Shown: positions 27,801 through 35,590 of the stretch, piece by piece
Position numbering within the stretch: the stretch's first letter is position 1
How the letters are laid out: every line of letters begins with the position of its first letter
Notes under the pieces: generated by a model
Database searches by the model: none
Told to the model about the DNA's origin: nothing
What the model saw: only the letters and a program-made list of their open reading frames with translations
From: Rodentibacter genomosp. 2
GTDB lineage: Bacteria > Pseudomonadota > Gammaproteobacteria > Enterobacterales > Pasteurellaceae
Assembly (NCBI GenBank): GCA_001999425.1
Contig: MLHP01000013.1
Coordinates: forward strand, 166,460 to 230,459
Direction of reading: 5' to 3'
DNA length: 64,000 nt
Translations under genes and position numbers: made by a program

Positions 27801-28458
27801 GATCGGTCTCTTCCAATTCCGCATCAAAATTTTTTCCAATATCATTTTTAAGCACCGCTAATACGCTATCCGGTGAGGTAAATTCTTGCGCAATAAAATT
27901 GGCAATTTCAAAGGGCTGCGGGTAAAAATGTTCACGCCAAAACTCATTGGCAAATTGTTTCAATAAATCCGACTGATCTTTCACTAATTCCAAATTAAAA
28001 TGAACGCCGGAATGAAAAGCGTATTGCATCAGCATTCGGCGACAGAAACCATGAATAGTGAAAATAGCAGCAAGATCCATGTTTTGTTCCGCTAATTTTA
28101 AACGCTGAATAGCAAGAGTAAGGTCATTAATATGTTGAGAAAGTGCGGTCAGAAATTCGTCGTTTTTAAACACACTTTCCGCTTTTGTTTCTGCATAAGC
28201 AGACAATTTTTGAATGGCATCCGTAATGCGTTCACGGATTTTTTGCTTCAGCTCTTCCGTCGCCATTTCCGTAAACGTCACCACCAAAATTTCATCCACA
28301 TTCAATGGACGTGAAAAATTCTGCTCTCCCGCTTGTAGCAAAAGTCTGAGGTATAAAGAACCGATAGTATAGGTTTTTCCTGTACCGGCTGAGGCTTCGA
28401 TTAAATTGACTTGGTTTAGGGGTAAAGTGACAGGGTCAAGAGGCGTTGATTTTGTCAT
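24829..28458 (-). CDS. recB: Exodeoxyribonuclease V beta subunit RecB
   Basis: RecB is the 3'-5' helicase and the only nuclease of RecBCD. The 1,209-residue protein has Walker A EASAGTGKTYTIGSLY near residues 20-35, the UvrD-type DEFQDTDAQQY, and IVTIHKSKGLEYDLVWLPF. Near the C-terminus, the nuclease motif GTIDLVFRHQDKYYLLDYKS holds the catalytic Asp and Lys. Length fits E. coli RecB (1,180). Several uptake signals lie inside the gene. Its promoter must be in the 124-base gap shared with divergent ydbH. Confidence 0.97.
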   Translation of the reverse strand: MTKSTPLDPVTLPLNQVNLIEASAGTGKTYTIGSLYLRLLLQAGEQNFSRPLNVDEILVVTFTEMATEELKQKIRERITDAIQKLSAYAETKAESVFKNDEFLTALSQHINDLTLAIQRLKLAEQNMDLAAIFTIHGFCRRMLMQYAFHSGVHFNLELVKDQSDLLKQFANEFWREHFYPQPFEIANFIAQEFTSPDSVLAVLKNDIGKNFDAELEETDLLTLSLERLFKKVAEQRNILDKLKQTWQENELEIKDFIAQELQNKRLNGNKYKSNNLPGYYARVAAWAKNTTDHSLSEDIIKYFTQSALNTNAAKEKQPNSSPILEKLDRLVEEFQQTISPELLYKLILYHYRQGIQQKLLEYKLNHQEKSFDDLLRLLCEALQQAQGNQLAEMIRFQYPFAMIDEFQDTDAQQYAIFSTIYRENPTKNTGFIMIGDPKQAIYRFRGADIFTYLKAAAQADERFNLMKNYRSEQRVVEGVNRLFDFPNSPFIYRNIEFTPVSARTDHRRFYLNGEQEPAYRFYLNESEKPDKTALARTCAVSIQHWIKSAVENQAVFKGEQQGEIQDSKILQATDIAVLVRDKNEAALVKTELQQLGIASVYLSDQNSVFDSRVAKELVLVLKACLNVTERSILNAIATTLFGLSATEIHQIHHNEQDWQRWADGFVQYRQTWQQQGVLPMLHRLLLEQKIAERLLGLASGERDLTDFLHLAEILQQASTLNDSEAALLSWFEKQIQEAIRQEAQIRLESERQLVKIVTIHKSKGLEYDLVWLPFLAVPSRDPTKSAKKEINLYYSKEQDRILWDMENQHSALINQETFAEELRLLYVALTRAKYQMAFALPAQFEKKWNPLLYVLTQGEIGENPVLSQSYLTAPLLEIFKSQMSGVLVESAEKLNKLPPLVLSHHEGRLSVAEFYGEIEQNWRVTSFTGIEQAHRWKDYLNESAVKNSSVFDEAKDYDTQLISENSSEISTALSDEKRQIVSDLPRGTQVGTLLHRYLEKNEFNALSNVTTIEKLCQELQLDEAFIPALQQWFEGIVQTPLSESVNLTLNALDKSDYIKEMAFYLAIRDHFDVAAFNRVLKRHHHLLSEALQFEDIQGMVRGTIDLVFRHQDKYYLLDYKSNFLGDKQRDYASDNLEKTMLHHHYDWQYLLYTLALHRYLKTVDRNYDYARNFGGVFYLFLRGMNGETQSGIFFDRPETQLIYELEEIF

Positions 28459-28582
28459 TGCGTCGAAAATATGGAACTAAATGGCATTATTTTAGGGAGT
28501 AATTATCGGTTTGGCTATGTATAAATTGATTTTTTAATCATGATTATTTCGTTACAATAAGCCGCAATAACAAAGAGGATAA

Positions 28583-31327
28583 TTGAAAAATATGCGAAAG
28601 GGTCGTTATTGTGCCTTATTGGTATTAATATTTTTTATCGGGACAATTTCGTTGCCATGGTGGATCGCCCCCAAACAAATTGAGCGGGCGATAAATTATT
28701 TCCTCACGCCTGATTATTCCGTGCAATTATCTGATAATTGGACGATAAATAGTAAAGGCTTAAAACTCCCCGCTTTGCAAGTGAATGCCGGAAAATGTAC
28801 GCTGGCTAATCTTCACAATCTTCAACTTAATAATTGGTTTTCACCGAATTTAATCGTTGACAAAGCCACTGTCGATAGCGCTTGCATTCAAAATATGCCA
28901 AATCGCAATGATAAAACACCGGTAAAATTGACCGCACTTTTTGCGACAGTGCCAACCTTCGAGATCAATGTTAAACAGTTTCAACTCTCAAATGCCGATG
29001 GGCTTGTTCCGCCTCTTTTTCATGATCTTCTCAATGCCGATATTTCCGCAATGGCAAATCGTTACCACGATCAATTTCAACTCAATGTTTCCGCCCAAAA
29101 TGAGAAAGGATTAATATTACAACATCAATCAATCCTTTCCCCACAGGATAGCCATTTTATTTGGCAAGGTAAAACCGATTATCAACCGGAAGAGAAACAA
29201 CATTATCAATCTCATTTTAACGTTCAATTAAATGATGAAGTTCTACAAATACAGCCAAAAGGCGAAATAACCTTAACATGGCAAAACCCCAATTTTTCTG
29301 TTAATAACGGGGAAGCAAACCTTTCTTGGCAAGGAGAAAATGGCGTGATTAAAGCACAAGATCTCACGCGTAAATCACCATTGTTGGACGTGCCGTTTAT
29401 TTTTACACAGGACGGGCTGGAAATTTCGTGGGGAACTTTTTATTGGACGTTTGACGGTTATCAACCTATCAAAGGCTTTTTAGGATTGTCTCTACGTACT
29501 CCGCCAAAAGGTTGGCTTCCCTTTGCTATTGATACCAATATTATCGTACAAACTTTCGGGGAGTATGGAAAAGGCGAGATTGTGATTTCCGGCGAAAATG
29601 GCGAAATTGGCGGTGGCGATAAGCACGATCAGATTCGTTTTAATTTAAAAACACGAGGCGATTTACGTTATAACAATACGGTGGCACAAACAAATTTAAC
29701 TTATTATCTGGGCGGTTCATTTGGTGATCCATTACTTCGTTTTAACGAAGGTTCTATTTTTAAAATGGATAATCAACAACAAGACACTAATATTCATGTC
29801 CGTTTGCCATTAGATCAGATACAAATTGGTAAATACGGCTTAAACGGTCGATTACAAGCAAGCTTAAAAGGTTTCACTCCGCAATTTTCCGCTATCGATT
29901 TAAAATTGGACGGGGAAACGGATGAATTTATTGCAGGGATCAAAACCGTCTTTGAATTGCGCGATCCACAGCAAAAATTACTTGATGCCGAACGGGAGGC
30001 GGATAACCGCTGGGATTGGACAATTAACGGTAACGCTTATTGGAATACCTTAAAAACTCCGATAAAACTGCAAGGTATCGGTTTTTGGCAAAGTGATCAT
30101 ATTGAATTAAATCAGCTTACCGCCTATTCCGATAAAATTCGGACAAACGGTATAACAATGGCACCACTCTCGCTAGAATTAAAAGATCGTTTGTATTGGG
30201 ATTATGAAAAATCCCATATTCAAGGTTTATTACAAATCAAAAGCGACCAGATTAACTTTGATTACGGCGGCGGTTTCACTCTGCCTGTTTTTGGCGTCGG
30301 TATTGATGGGGAAAGTATCGAACGTTTCAATATTACCGGTGATTTAAAGGCGGGTACGCTAGGCCCGATTGATCTGTCCGCCCGTTATGAAAATCAAAGG
30401 CTAAAGGGCAAAATTAGTTGGAAAAAACAATCGGCAAACGTATTCCAATCACTTTTTCCGCAACAATGGGACTGGTTAATTCACAGTGGGCATATTAAAG
30501 GAACGAGCAATTTCAATATTGATCATCAAGGAATTTCAATGAAAGGAAATGTGCAGCTTTATAATGCCGGTCTTTCCTTTCCTGATGGTGAAATTGAGGA
30601 TCTAGACATTCGTTTCCCACTTAATTATCAGAATAATGTTTTACAAAATCCAGCTAATAATCCTATTAAGGTTTCTGTCCGCAATATGCGTAAGGGAGCA
30701 TTACTACTGAATGATGCCGCATTTAATTTATCCGGTACTTACCCCAATTCTAATGCAAAGCCACTTACATTAAGTGATGTAAAAATCGGTTTATTTGACG
30801 GTGAATTGACCATAGACAAACTAAATTTTCCGCAACATAAAATAGCAATGCTAACATTCCATAATATTGACCTCCATCAGGTCATGACAATGGCACAGTA
30901 TAATCAAATTCATTTGGAAGGACGTGTGAATGCCACCCTGCCTTTTTGGCTCAATCATCCAGCCTGTTTAATTTGTAACGGCACATTACAGCAAGTCGAT
31001 AAAATGCGAATTAAACTGAATGATGAGGTAGCTAACGGATTGAAAAAAGGCGGCTTGACCGAAAGTATTCTGGTTAATTTATTAAAAGAAATGGAGCTTC
31101 AAAACGCCTATGCAAATATTCATCTTACCCCGAACGGGCAAATGAATTTACGTGCCAGTATTAAAGCTTTCAACGTCAATAATCCACACCATGCACCGAT
31201 TACATTAAACTATCATCACCAAGAAAATATGTTTGAATTATGGAATATGATAGACTACGGCGCGCAATTTGAACAAAATTTACAATATCGTCTTTATCAA
31301 GATTTAGAACATGAAAAAACACGTTAA
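28583..31327 (+). CDS. ydbH: YdbH, AsmA-like intermembrane phospholipid transport protein
   Basis: YdbH, with TamB and YhdP, is one of three partly redundant bridges that carry phospholipids from inner to outer membrane in E. coli. This 914-residue homologue has one N-terminal membrane anchor (about residues 10-28, VLIFFIGTISLPWW) and a long periplasmic part of beta-rich repeats. It overlaps the YnbE lipoprotein gene by 17 bases, the known partner arrangement. The frame starts with TTG at 28583, 3-4 bases after AGAGGAT; an ATG at 28592 with wider spacing is the alternative. Confidence 0.88.
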   Translation: MKNMRKGRYCALLVLIFFIGTISLPWWIAPKQIERAINYFLTPDYSVQLSDNWTINSKGLKLPALQVNAGKCTLANLHNLQLNNWFSPNLIVDKATVDSACIQNMPNRNDKTPVKLTALFATVPTFEINVKQFQLSNADGLVPPLFHDLLNADISAMANRYHDQFQLNVSAQNEKGLILQHQSILSPQDSHFIWQGKTDYQPEEKQHYQSHFNVQLNDEVLQIQPKGEITLTWQNPNFSVNNGEANLSWQGENGVIKAQDLTRKSPLLDVPFIFTQDGLEISWGTFYWTFDGYQPIKGFLGLSLRTPPKGWLPFAIDTNIIVQTFGEYGKGEIVISGENGEIGGGDKHDQIRFNLKTRGDLRYNNTVAQTNLTYYLGGSFGDPLLRFNEGSIFKMDNQQQDTNIHVRLPLDQIQIGKYGLNGRLQASLKGFTPQFSAIDLKLDGETDEFIAGIKTVFELRDPQQKLLDAEREADNRWDWTINGNAYWNTLKTPIKLQGIGFWQSDHIELNQLTAYSDKIRTNGITMAPLSLELKDRLYWDYEKSHIQGLLQIKSDQINFDYGGGFTLPVFGVGIDGESIERFNITGDLKAGTLGPIDLSARYENQRLKGKISWKKQSANVFQSLFPQQWDWLIHSGHIKGTSNFNIDHQGISMKGNVQLYNAGLSFPDGEIEDLDIRFPLNYQNNVLQNPANNPIKVSVRNMRKGALLLNDAAFNLSGTYPNSNAKPLTLSDVKIGLFDGELTIDKLNFPQHKIAMLTFHNIDLHQVMTMAQYNQIHLEGRVNATLPFWLNHPACLICNGTLQQVDKMRIKLNDEVANGLKKGGLTESILVNLLKEMELQNAYANIHLTPNGQMNLRASIKAFNVNNPHHAPITLNYHHQENMFELWNMIDYGAQFEQNLQYRLYQDLEHEKTR

Positions 31328-31514
31328 AAATCGACCGCACTTTTTATTTATCTTTGTAACCTTTAGCTTACTAACGGGCTGCACCCCGACTATCCAGCTT
31401 GATACACCAAAAGAAGGCATCACAATTAATATGAATGTGGTGGTGGATCATAAGATTAATGTCACAATGGATGAAAAAACCAAAGCTGTAATGGCGGAAA
31501 GCGACAAAAAATAA
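31311..31514 (+). CDS. ynbE: YnbE-family outer-membrane lipoprotein
   Basis: The 67-residue protein has a lipoprotein signal peptide ending in LLTGC (cysteine at residue 24), followed by TPTIQLDTPKEGITINMNV. This matches the E. coli YnbE core (CTPRIEVAAPKEPITINMNV), so the identification is firm despite its size. YnbE is anchored in the outer membrane and forms the far end of the YdbH bridge. In E. coli a third gene, ydbL, follows; here the next gene is on the opposite strand, so ydbL is absent from this locus. It overlaps ydbH by 17 bases. Confidence 0.9.
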   Translation: MKKHVKNRPHFLFIFVTFSLLTGCTPTIQLDTPKEGITINMNVVVDHKINVTMDEKTKAVMAESDKK

Positions 31515-31540
31515 TGGCTTACCTCTGTAAGCCATTTCAT
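31514..31540. terminator. Bidirectional terminator between ynbE and the DsrE-family gene
   Basis: ATGGCTTAC at 31514-31522 pairs with GTAAGCCAT at 31527-31535. Downstream is TTCATTTCTT on the plus strand and TATTTTTTG on the minus strand. Confidence 0.85.
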
Positions 31541-31543
31541 TTC

Positions 31544-31900
31544 TTAAAAATTTAGTACCTTATCCACTTCCATCGTCCAATCGGCAAGCTCAGCCAATGT
31601 ACCTATTTCTATGCCTTCCGCTAAGGGTAAATCCGTCATACCCCGTGCATTGGTACAGGTTTTACAAAGTTTTACGACTGCCCCTTGCGCAGTTAAAATT
31701 TCCAACATTTGCTGTAAATGATACCCTTCCGCCGGGTTTTGTTTCGCAAGCCCACCGCTAACCGCATCCGACATCAAAAACAGCTTCAAATTGACCGCAC
31801 TTTTATGCTGTTCTTGTAACTGCAAAGCAAGGCGTAATGCGCTAAAAAAATGTTCATCACCATAAGGTGAAGAATGAATAATGAAAAGGATATTTTGCAT
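31544..31900 (-). CDS. DsrE-family protein, YchN-like
   Basis: The 118-residue protein belongs to the DsrE/DsrF/YchN fold. It starts MQNILFIIHSSPYGDEHFFS, has the LFLMSDAVSGGLAKQ segment and a conserved cysteine region KLCKTCTNARG (about residues 77-87). The CKTC pair recalls sulphur-relay relatives, but YchN itself has no fixed function, so none is assigned. I chose the ATG at 31900 over a GTG two codons upstream because of spacing to GAGAG. It may be a single-gene unit. Confidence 0.8.
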   Translation of the reverse strand: MQNILFIIHSSPYGDEHFFSALRLALQLQEQHKSAVNLKLFLMSDAVSGGLAKQNPAEGYHLQQMLEILTAQGAVVKLCKTCTNARGMTDLPLAEGIEIGTLAELADWTMEVDKVLNF

Positions 31901-31960
31901 AATCACTCTCGTTGTTTTCTCTCAAATACTAAAAGGACGAACTTCCGCTCGCCCCTAAAA

Positions 31961-33256
31961 TTATCCCACCCAAACAAATTTCGCAACAAATAAAAGTGAA
32001 ACTACCCAAACCGGTGCATTAATCTCTTTGTTGCGACCAGTGCAGGTTTTCATAATACAATAGCTGATGAAACCAAATGCAATACCTTCCGTAATAGAGT
32101 AAGTAAAAGGCATCATGGCTGCGGTAATAAATGCCGGAGCAGCTTCGGTTAAATCATCCCATTGCACACGAATTAGGCTGGATGCCATCAAGATACCGAC
32201 ATAAACCAACGCCCCTGCGGTTGCATAGGCAGGCACAACACCGGCAAGCGGTGAAAAGAAAATGGTGAGTAAAAATAACACGCCGACGGTCACCGCGGTT
32301 AATCCCGTGCGCCCCCCGACTGACACACCCGCACCACTTTCAATATAGGTACTAATTGCAGAAGTACCAATATAAGAACCGCCCACCGCACTGATACTAT
32401 CGACCAATAGGGCTTGTTTCATTTTTGGGAAACGTCCGTTTTCATCGCTAATGCCTGCTTTGTCGGTTACACCCAATAACGTACCGGAAGAATCAAATAG
32501 GTTTACCAATAAAAATGAGAAAATAATCCCCAGCAATGCGGTATCCAACGCACCGGCAATATCCACTTTGCCAACTACGGCATCTAATGCAGGCGGTATT
32601 GAAATCACGCCGTGAAACATTACCGATTCATCCAACCAAAGCGCAAGCCCCGTGACGACCGCAATAGAAATCAATACACCGGAAAAAATATTACGGGCAG
32701 CCAATACAACGATAATAAAGAAACCAAGTACGCCAAGTAACACCTTAGGATCATGCAAATCACCAAGCGCCACGAAGGTAGCCGGATTAGCCACCACAAG
32801 CCCCATATTTTTAAAACCAATTAATGCAATGAAAAAACCGATCCCAGCCCCAATTCCTACACGAATACTTAACGGAATGGACGCCATTAACCAATAACGA
32901 ATTTGTAAAAGCGTTAGGACGAATAAACCGACAGAACCCCAAAAAATGGTTCCCATTCCGATTTCCCAAGAATAGCCCAACTTCCCAACAACTACATAAG
33001 CGAAAAAGGCATTCAACCCCATTGCCGGCGCAAGAGCGATCGGCAAATTACTAAATAACCCCATTGCCATCGTGCCAATACCCGCAATTAAACAAGTGGT
33101 AACAAAGACAACTTGTTTGTCCATTCCTGCATCACCTAATATCGATGGATTAACAAATACAATATAAACCATAGTAAAAAAGGTGGTGATACCCGCAATA
33201 ATTTCAGTTTTTGTGGTTGAACCTTTTTCACGTAACTTAAAGAGTCGTTCTAACAT
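31961..33256 (-). CDS. adeP: NCS2-family purine permease, AdeP-like (probably adenine)
   Basis: The 431-residue inner-membrane protein is a proton-coupled purine permease of the AzgA-like branch. It starts MLERLFKLREKGSTTKTEII and continues with GITTFFTMVYIVFVNPSILG, MGLFSNLPIALAPAMGLNAF, and IGAGIGFFIALIGFKNMG, all very close to E. coli AdeP (YieG). The substrate (adenine rather than guanine/hypoxanthine) is inferred from that resemblance. It begins 15 bases after usg on the same strand, suggesting co-transcription. Confidence 0.85.
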   Translation of the reverse strand: MLERLFKLREKGSTTKTEIIAGITTFFTMVYIVFVNPSILGDAGMDKQVVFVTTCLIAGIGTMAMGLFSNLPIALAPAMGLNAFFAYVVVGKLGYSWEIGMGTIFWGSVGLFVLTLLQIRYWLMASIPLSIRVGIGAGIGFFIALIGFKNMGLVVANPATFVALGDLHDPKVLLGVLGFFIIVVLAARNIFSGVLISIAVVTGLALWLDESVMFHGVISIPPALDAVVGKVDIAGALDTALLGIIFSFLLVNLFDSSGTLLGVTDKAGISDENGRFPKMKQALLVDSISAVGGSYIGTSAISTYIESGAGVSVGGRTGLTAVTVGVLFLLTIFFSPLAGVVPAYATAGALVYVGILMASSLIRVQWDDLTEAAPAFITAAMMPFTYSITEGIAFGFISYCIMKTCTGRNKEINAPVWVVSLLFVAKFVWVG

Positions 33257-33271
33257 AATTGTTCCTTAAAA

Positions 33272-34225
33272 TTAATAACCTTGATGATAAATAGCTTCGA
33301 GTAATTTGACAGCAAGATAAGCGAGATTAAAACGTTGATCATCTGCTACCGTCCAAAATTCAATGCCGTTTTCAACCGCACTTAACAGATTAATATGTAG
33401 TTTTACCTGTTTTTCCCCACTTTCTCTTTCCCCATTTATTACTGGTGTAATACTTGTACCATGGTATTGTAAAAGTTCATTATCTTGCGGTTGGAAATCC
33501 GTCTCATAATCCCAAAGTACGGTCACTTTCTGCGCCATACCATAAAATACCGGTACTTGCACAGCATGAAATAGCACAGAATTACATTGAGGAAAAATCT
33601 TTTGAAATTGTTCTGACAGGGTTGTTGTTTTTTGTGAATAGACATCAAATGCTAACCGCTTTTCATCGTCATCTAACGGGATACCATTCAACAAACGTGC
33701 TGTTTGTCCTGCTAATTTACTGACGGTTTCACCATTTTGATAAGAAGCAGGAAGCAAGGAAGTAGCAAAAATTTGAGTAATATTAGTTGTTTGCAATACT
33801 GGCGAAATCGCCAAAGCAAGTTGGCTAACTTGAGGATCCGGCAAACTCACAATATTACGTTGTCTTAATTCAACTAAATCACCCTCATTAATTGTCGGTA
33901 CTACAACAGGTACATCGGAAAGTGCAGCGCATACGCCTTTCATATCAATGATTACGCAACCGCTTTCAGCAGCAATCGCAATAGAGGCTAACTGTTCGAC
34001 ATCACCGGAAAAAAAGAGGTAATTAATCTCAGACCAATCCATTTCTTGCGCAGAACGCTGTACAACGCTTTTATTGTTAAAACGTACACCTTGTTCTTCA
34101 TCAAAAGGGGAAATTTCTATAATTGATATGCTACCTATCGTTAGTTTACTTTCTTCAAGAGCTTCAGCAATTTTCTCACATAATTCAAATTCTGCCGCAA
34201 TGGCAATATTTAGGCTTGCATCCAT
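33272..34225 (-). CDS. usg: USG-1, aspartate-semialdehyde dehydrogenase-like protein without the catalytic cysteine
   Basis: The 317-residue protein has the overall plan of aspartate-semialdehyde dehydrogenase, with an N-terminal nucleotide-binding half and a C-terminal dimerisation half that includes [16 protein letters not shown]. At the position where active enzymes have NPNC-S-T-x-Q, this one has [13 protein letters not shown], so the catalytic cysteine is replaced by proline. That is the mark of the USG-1 paralogue, whose role is unknown. It cannot perform the dehydrogenase reaction by the usual mechanism. It is upstream of, and probably co-transcribed with, the purine permease. Confidence 0.85.
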   Translation of the reverse strand: MDASLNIAIAAEFELCEKIAEALEESKLTIGSISIIEISPFDEEQGVRFNNKSVVQRSAQEMDWSEINYLFFSGDVEQLASIAIAAESGCVIIDMKGVCAALSDVPVVVPTINEGDLVELRQRNIVSLPDPQVSQLALAISPVLQTTNITQIFATSLLPASYQNGETVSKLAGQTARLLNGIPLDDDEKRLAFDVYSQKTTTLSEQFQKIFPQCNSVLFHAVQVPVFYGMAQKVTVLWDYETDFQPQDNELLQYHGTSITPVINGERESGEKQVKLHINLLSAVENGIEFWTVADDQRFNLAYLAVKLLEAIYHQGY

Positions 34226-34282
34226 TTTTTTCTCCGCTATAAAATAAGCGCCCCATTCTACAAAAAAAGGGCTAAAAATAAA

Positions 34283-34762
34283 ATGACACCGGCAATCGAT
34301 TTACTTAAAAAACAAAAAATTCCTTTTATTCTTCATACTTATGAGCACGATCCCAATAATACCCATTTCGGCGAAGAAGCAGCGGAAAAATTAGGTATAG
34401 ATCCCCATCGTTCTTTCAAAACCTTACTTGTAGCGGAGAACGGTGATCAAAAAAAGCTTGCCTGTTTTGTTTTACCCACATCCGATATGCTGAATTTAAA
34501 AAAAGCCGCTAAAGCGATTGACGTCAAAAAACTAGAAATGGCAGACAAAGATATTGCTCAAAAAAGCAGTGGATATTTGTTAGGGGGAATTAGCCCCCTC
34601 GCACAAAAGAAACGTTTAAAAACAGTTATAAATTCAACCGCACTTGAATTTGAAACCATTTATGTTTCCGGAGGAAAACGAGGATTAAGTGTAGAGCTTG
34701 CGCCTAGAGATTTAGCCAATTTATTAAATGCTAAGTTTGTGAATATAATTGATGAAGAATAA
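34283..34762 (+). CDS. ybaK: Cys-tRNA(Pro)/Cys-tRNA(Cys) deacylase YbaK
   Basis: YbaK hydrolyses mischarged Cys-tRNA(Pro) made by prolyl-tRNA synthetase. The 159-residue protein starts [15 protein letters not shown] and has the family's core lysine in [11 protein letters not shown] (about residues 43-53) and the [15 protein letters not shown] segment (about 96-110). The length matches the structurally known Haemophilus influenzae protein. It stands alone between divergent usg and converging fabA. An uptake signal is inside the gene near 34638. Confidence 0.95.
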   Translation: MTPAIDLLKKQKIPFILHTYEHDPNNTHFGEEAAEKLGIDPHRSFKTLLVAENGDQKKLACFVLPTSDMLNLKKAAKAIDVKKLEMADKDIAQKSSGYLLGGISPLAQKKRLKTVINSTALEFETIYVSGGKRGLSVELAPRDLANLLNAKFVNIIDEE

Positions 34763-34777
34763 GAATTGGGAATAATG

Positions 34778-34803
34778 AAAAAGGACAAGCCATCAGCTTG
34801 TCC
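34778..34803 (-). terminator. Terminator of fabA (minus strand)
   Basis: GGACAAGC at 34783-34790 pairs with GCTTGTCC at 34796-34803. On the minus strand the stem is followed by TTTTTCATTATT, a proper U-tract; on the plus strand the tail is poor. It therefore serves fabA, 70 bases past its stop. Confidence 0.8.
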
Positions 34804-34873
34804 TCAAAATCAATTAAGCATATCCTACAGCTTTAAATCGCTACAACCGATATTTTTTATCGCTTTCCTGCCA

Positions 34874-35407
34874 TTAAAAAGTAGAGGTATCTTGAAACAG
34901 CCCGACTTTCAGATCCGTAGCGATATAAATAATGCGTCCATCGACTTCGACTTCCCCATCAGCCATTCCCATGACTAATTTACGGTTAATCACCCGTTTT
35001 ATATTAATACGGTAAATCACTTTTTTTGCTGTGGGTAAAATCTGACCGGTAAATTTAACTTCTCCGACACCTAGCGCACGCCCTTTCCCTTTGCCACCGA
35101 TCCAACCTAGAAAAAAGCCGACTAATTGCCACATAGCATCTAAACCTAAACATCCTGGCATCACCGGATCGCCAATAAAATGGCAGCCAAAAAAAGGTAA
35201 ATCCGGATGGATATCCAATTCTGCCTCGATATAGCCTTTTCCAAAAGCTCCGCCCTCTTCCGTCATTTTCACAATACGATCCATCATTAACATCGTTGGG
35301 GCGGGAAGTTGCGGCCCTTCAACACCAAATAATTCACCACGACCTGATGCAAGTAAATCTTCGTAGCTATAACTTTCTTTTTTATTTAGTGTACAACTGT
35401 TTTGCAT
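34874..35407 (-). CDS. fabA: 3-hydroxydecanoyl-ACP dehydratase/isomerase
   Basis: FabA makes the cis double bond at the C10 stage of type II fatty acid synthesis. The 177-residue protein has the catalytic histidine in [21 protein letters not shown] and the catalytic aspartate nearby, and the conserved [15 protein letters not shown]. Length matches E. coli FabA (172). Upstream lie a good sigma-70 promoter and a FadR-like operator, so activation by FadR is likely. Confidence 0.97.
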   Translation of the reverse strand: MQNSCTLNKKESYSYEDLLASGRGELFGVEGPQLPAPTMLMMDRIVKMTEEGGAFGKGYIEAELDIHPDLPFFGCHFIGDPVMPGCLGLDAMWQLVGFFLGWIGGKGKGRALGVGEVKFTGQILPTAKKVIYRINIKRVINRKLVMGMADGEVEVDGRIIYIATDLKVGLFQDTSTF

Positions 35408-35455
35408 TTTTCTTCCTTTAATTTATTTTATTTCAAAAAACCTTTGATATTAAGC

Positions 35456-35484
35456 ATTCTAAAGGGAATAAGAAAGACTGTAAA
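35456..35484 (-). promoter_or_regulatory. fabA promoter
   Basis: On the minus strand TTTACA (35484-35479) and TAGAAT (35461-35456) are spaced by 17 bases, each one mismatch from consensus. Transcription would begin near 35449, about 40 bases before the fabA ATG. Confidence 0.75.
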
Positions 35485-35504
35485 TAGAAAACACTTGTTA
35501 GCTG

Positions 35505-35521
35505 AACTTGTCCGATCAGTT
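35505..35521. promoter_or_regulatory. FadR-like operator upstream of fabA
   Basis: AACTTGTCCGATCAGTT matches the E. coli FadR consensus AACTGGTCNGACCAGTT at 14 of 16 defined positions. It lies 21 bases upstream of the fabA -35 element, a location suited to activation. Confidence 0.65.
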
Positions 35522-35549
35522 TTATGGTGAATGAATCATAGGCATGATA

Positions 35550-35581
35550 TGAAAAATAAGAGCGAACATTTGTTCGCTCTC
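35550..35581 (-). terminator. Terminator of the Lon-like protease gene
   Basis: GAGCGAAC at 35560-35567 pairs with GTTCGCTC at 35572-35579 around ATTT. Read on the minus strand it is followed by TTATTTTTC. Confidence 0.85.
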
Positions 35582-35590
35582 AAACTATAA

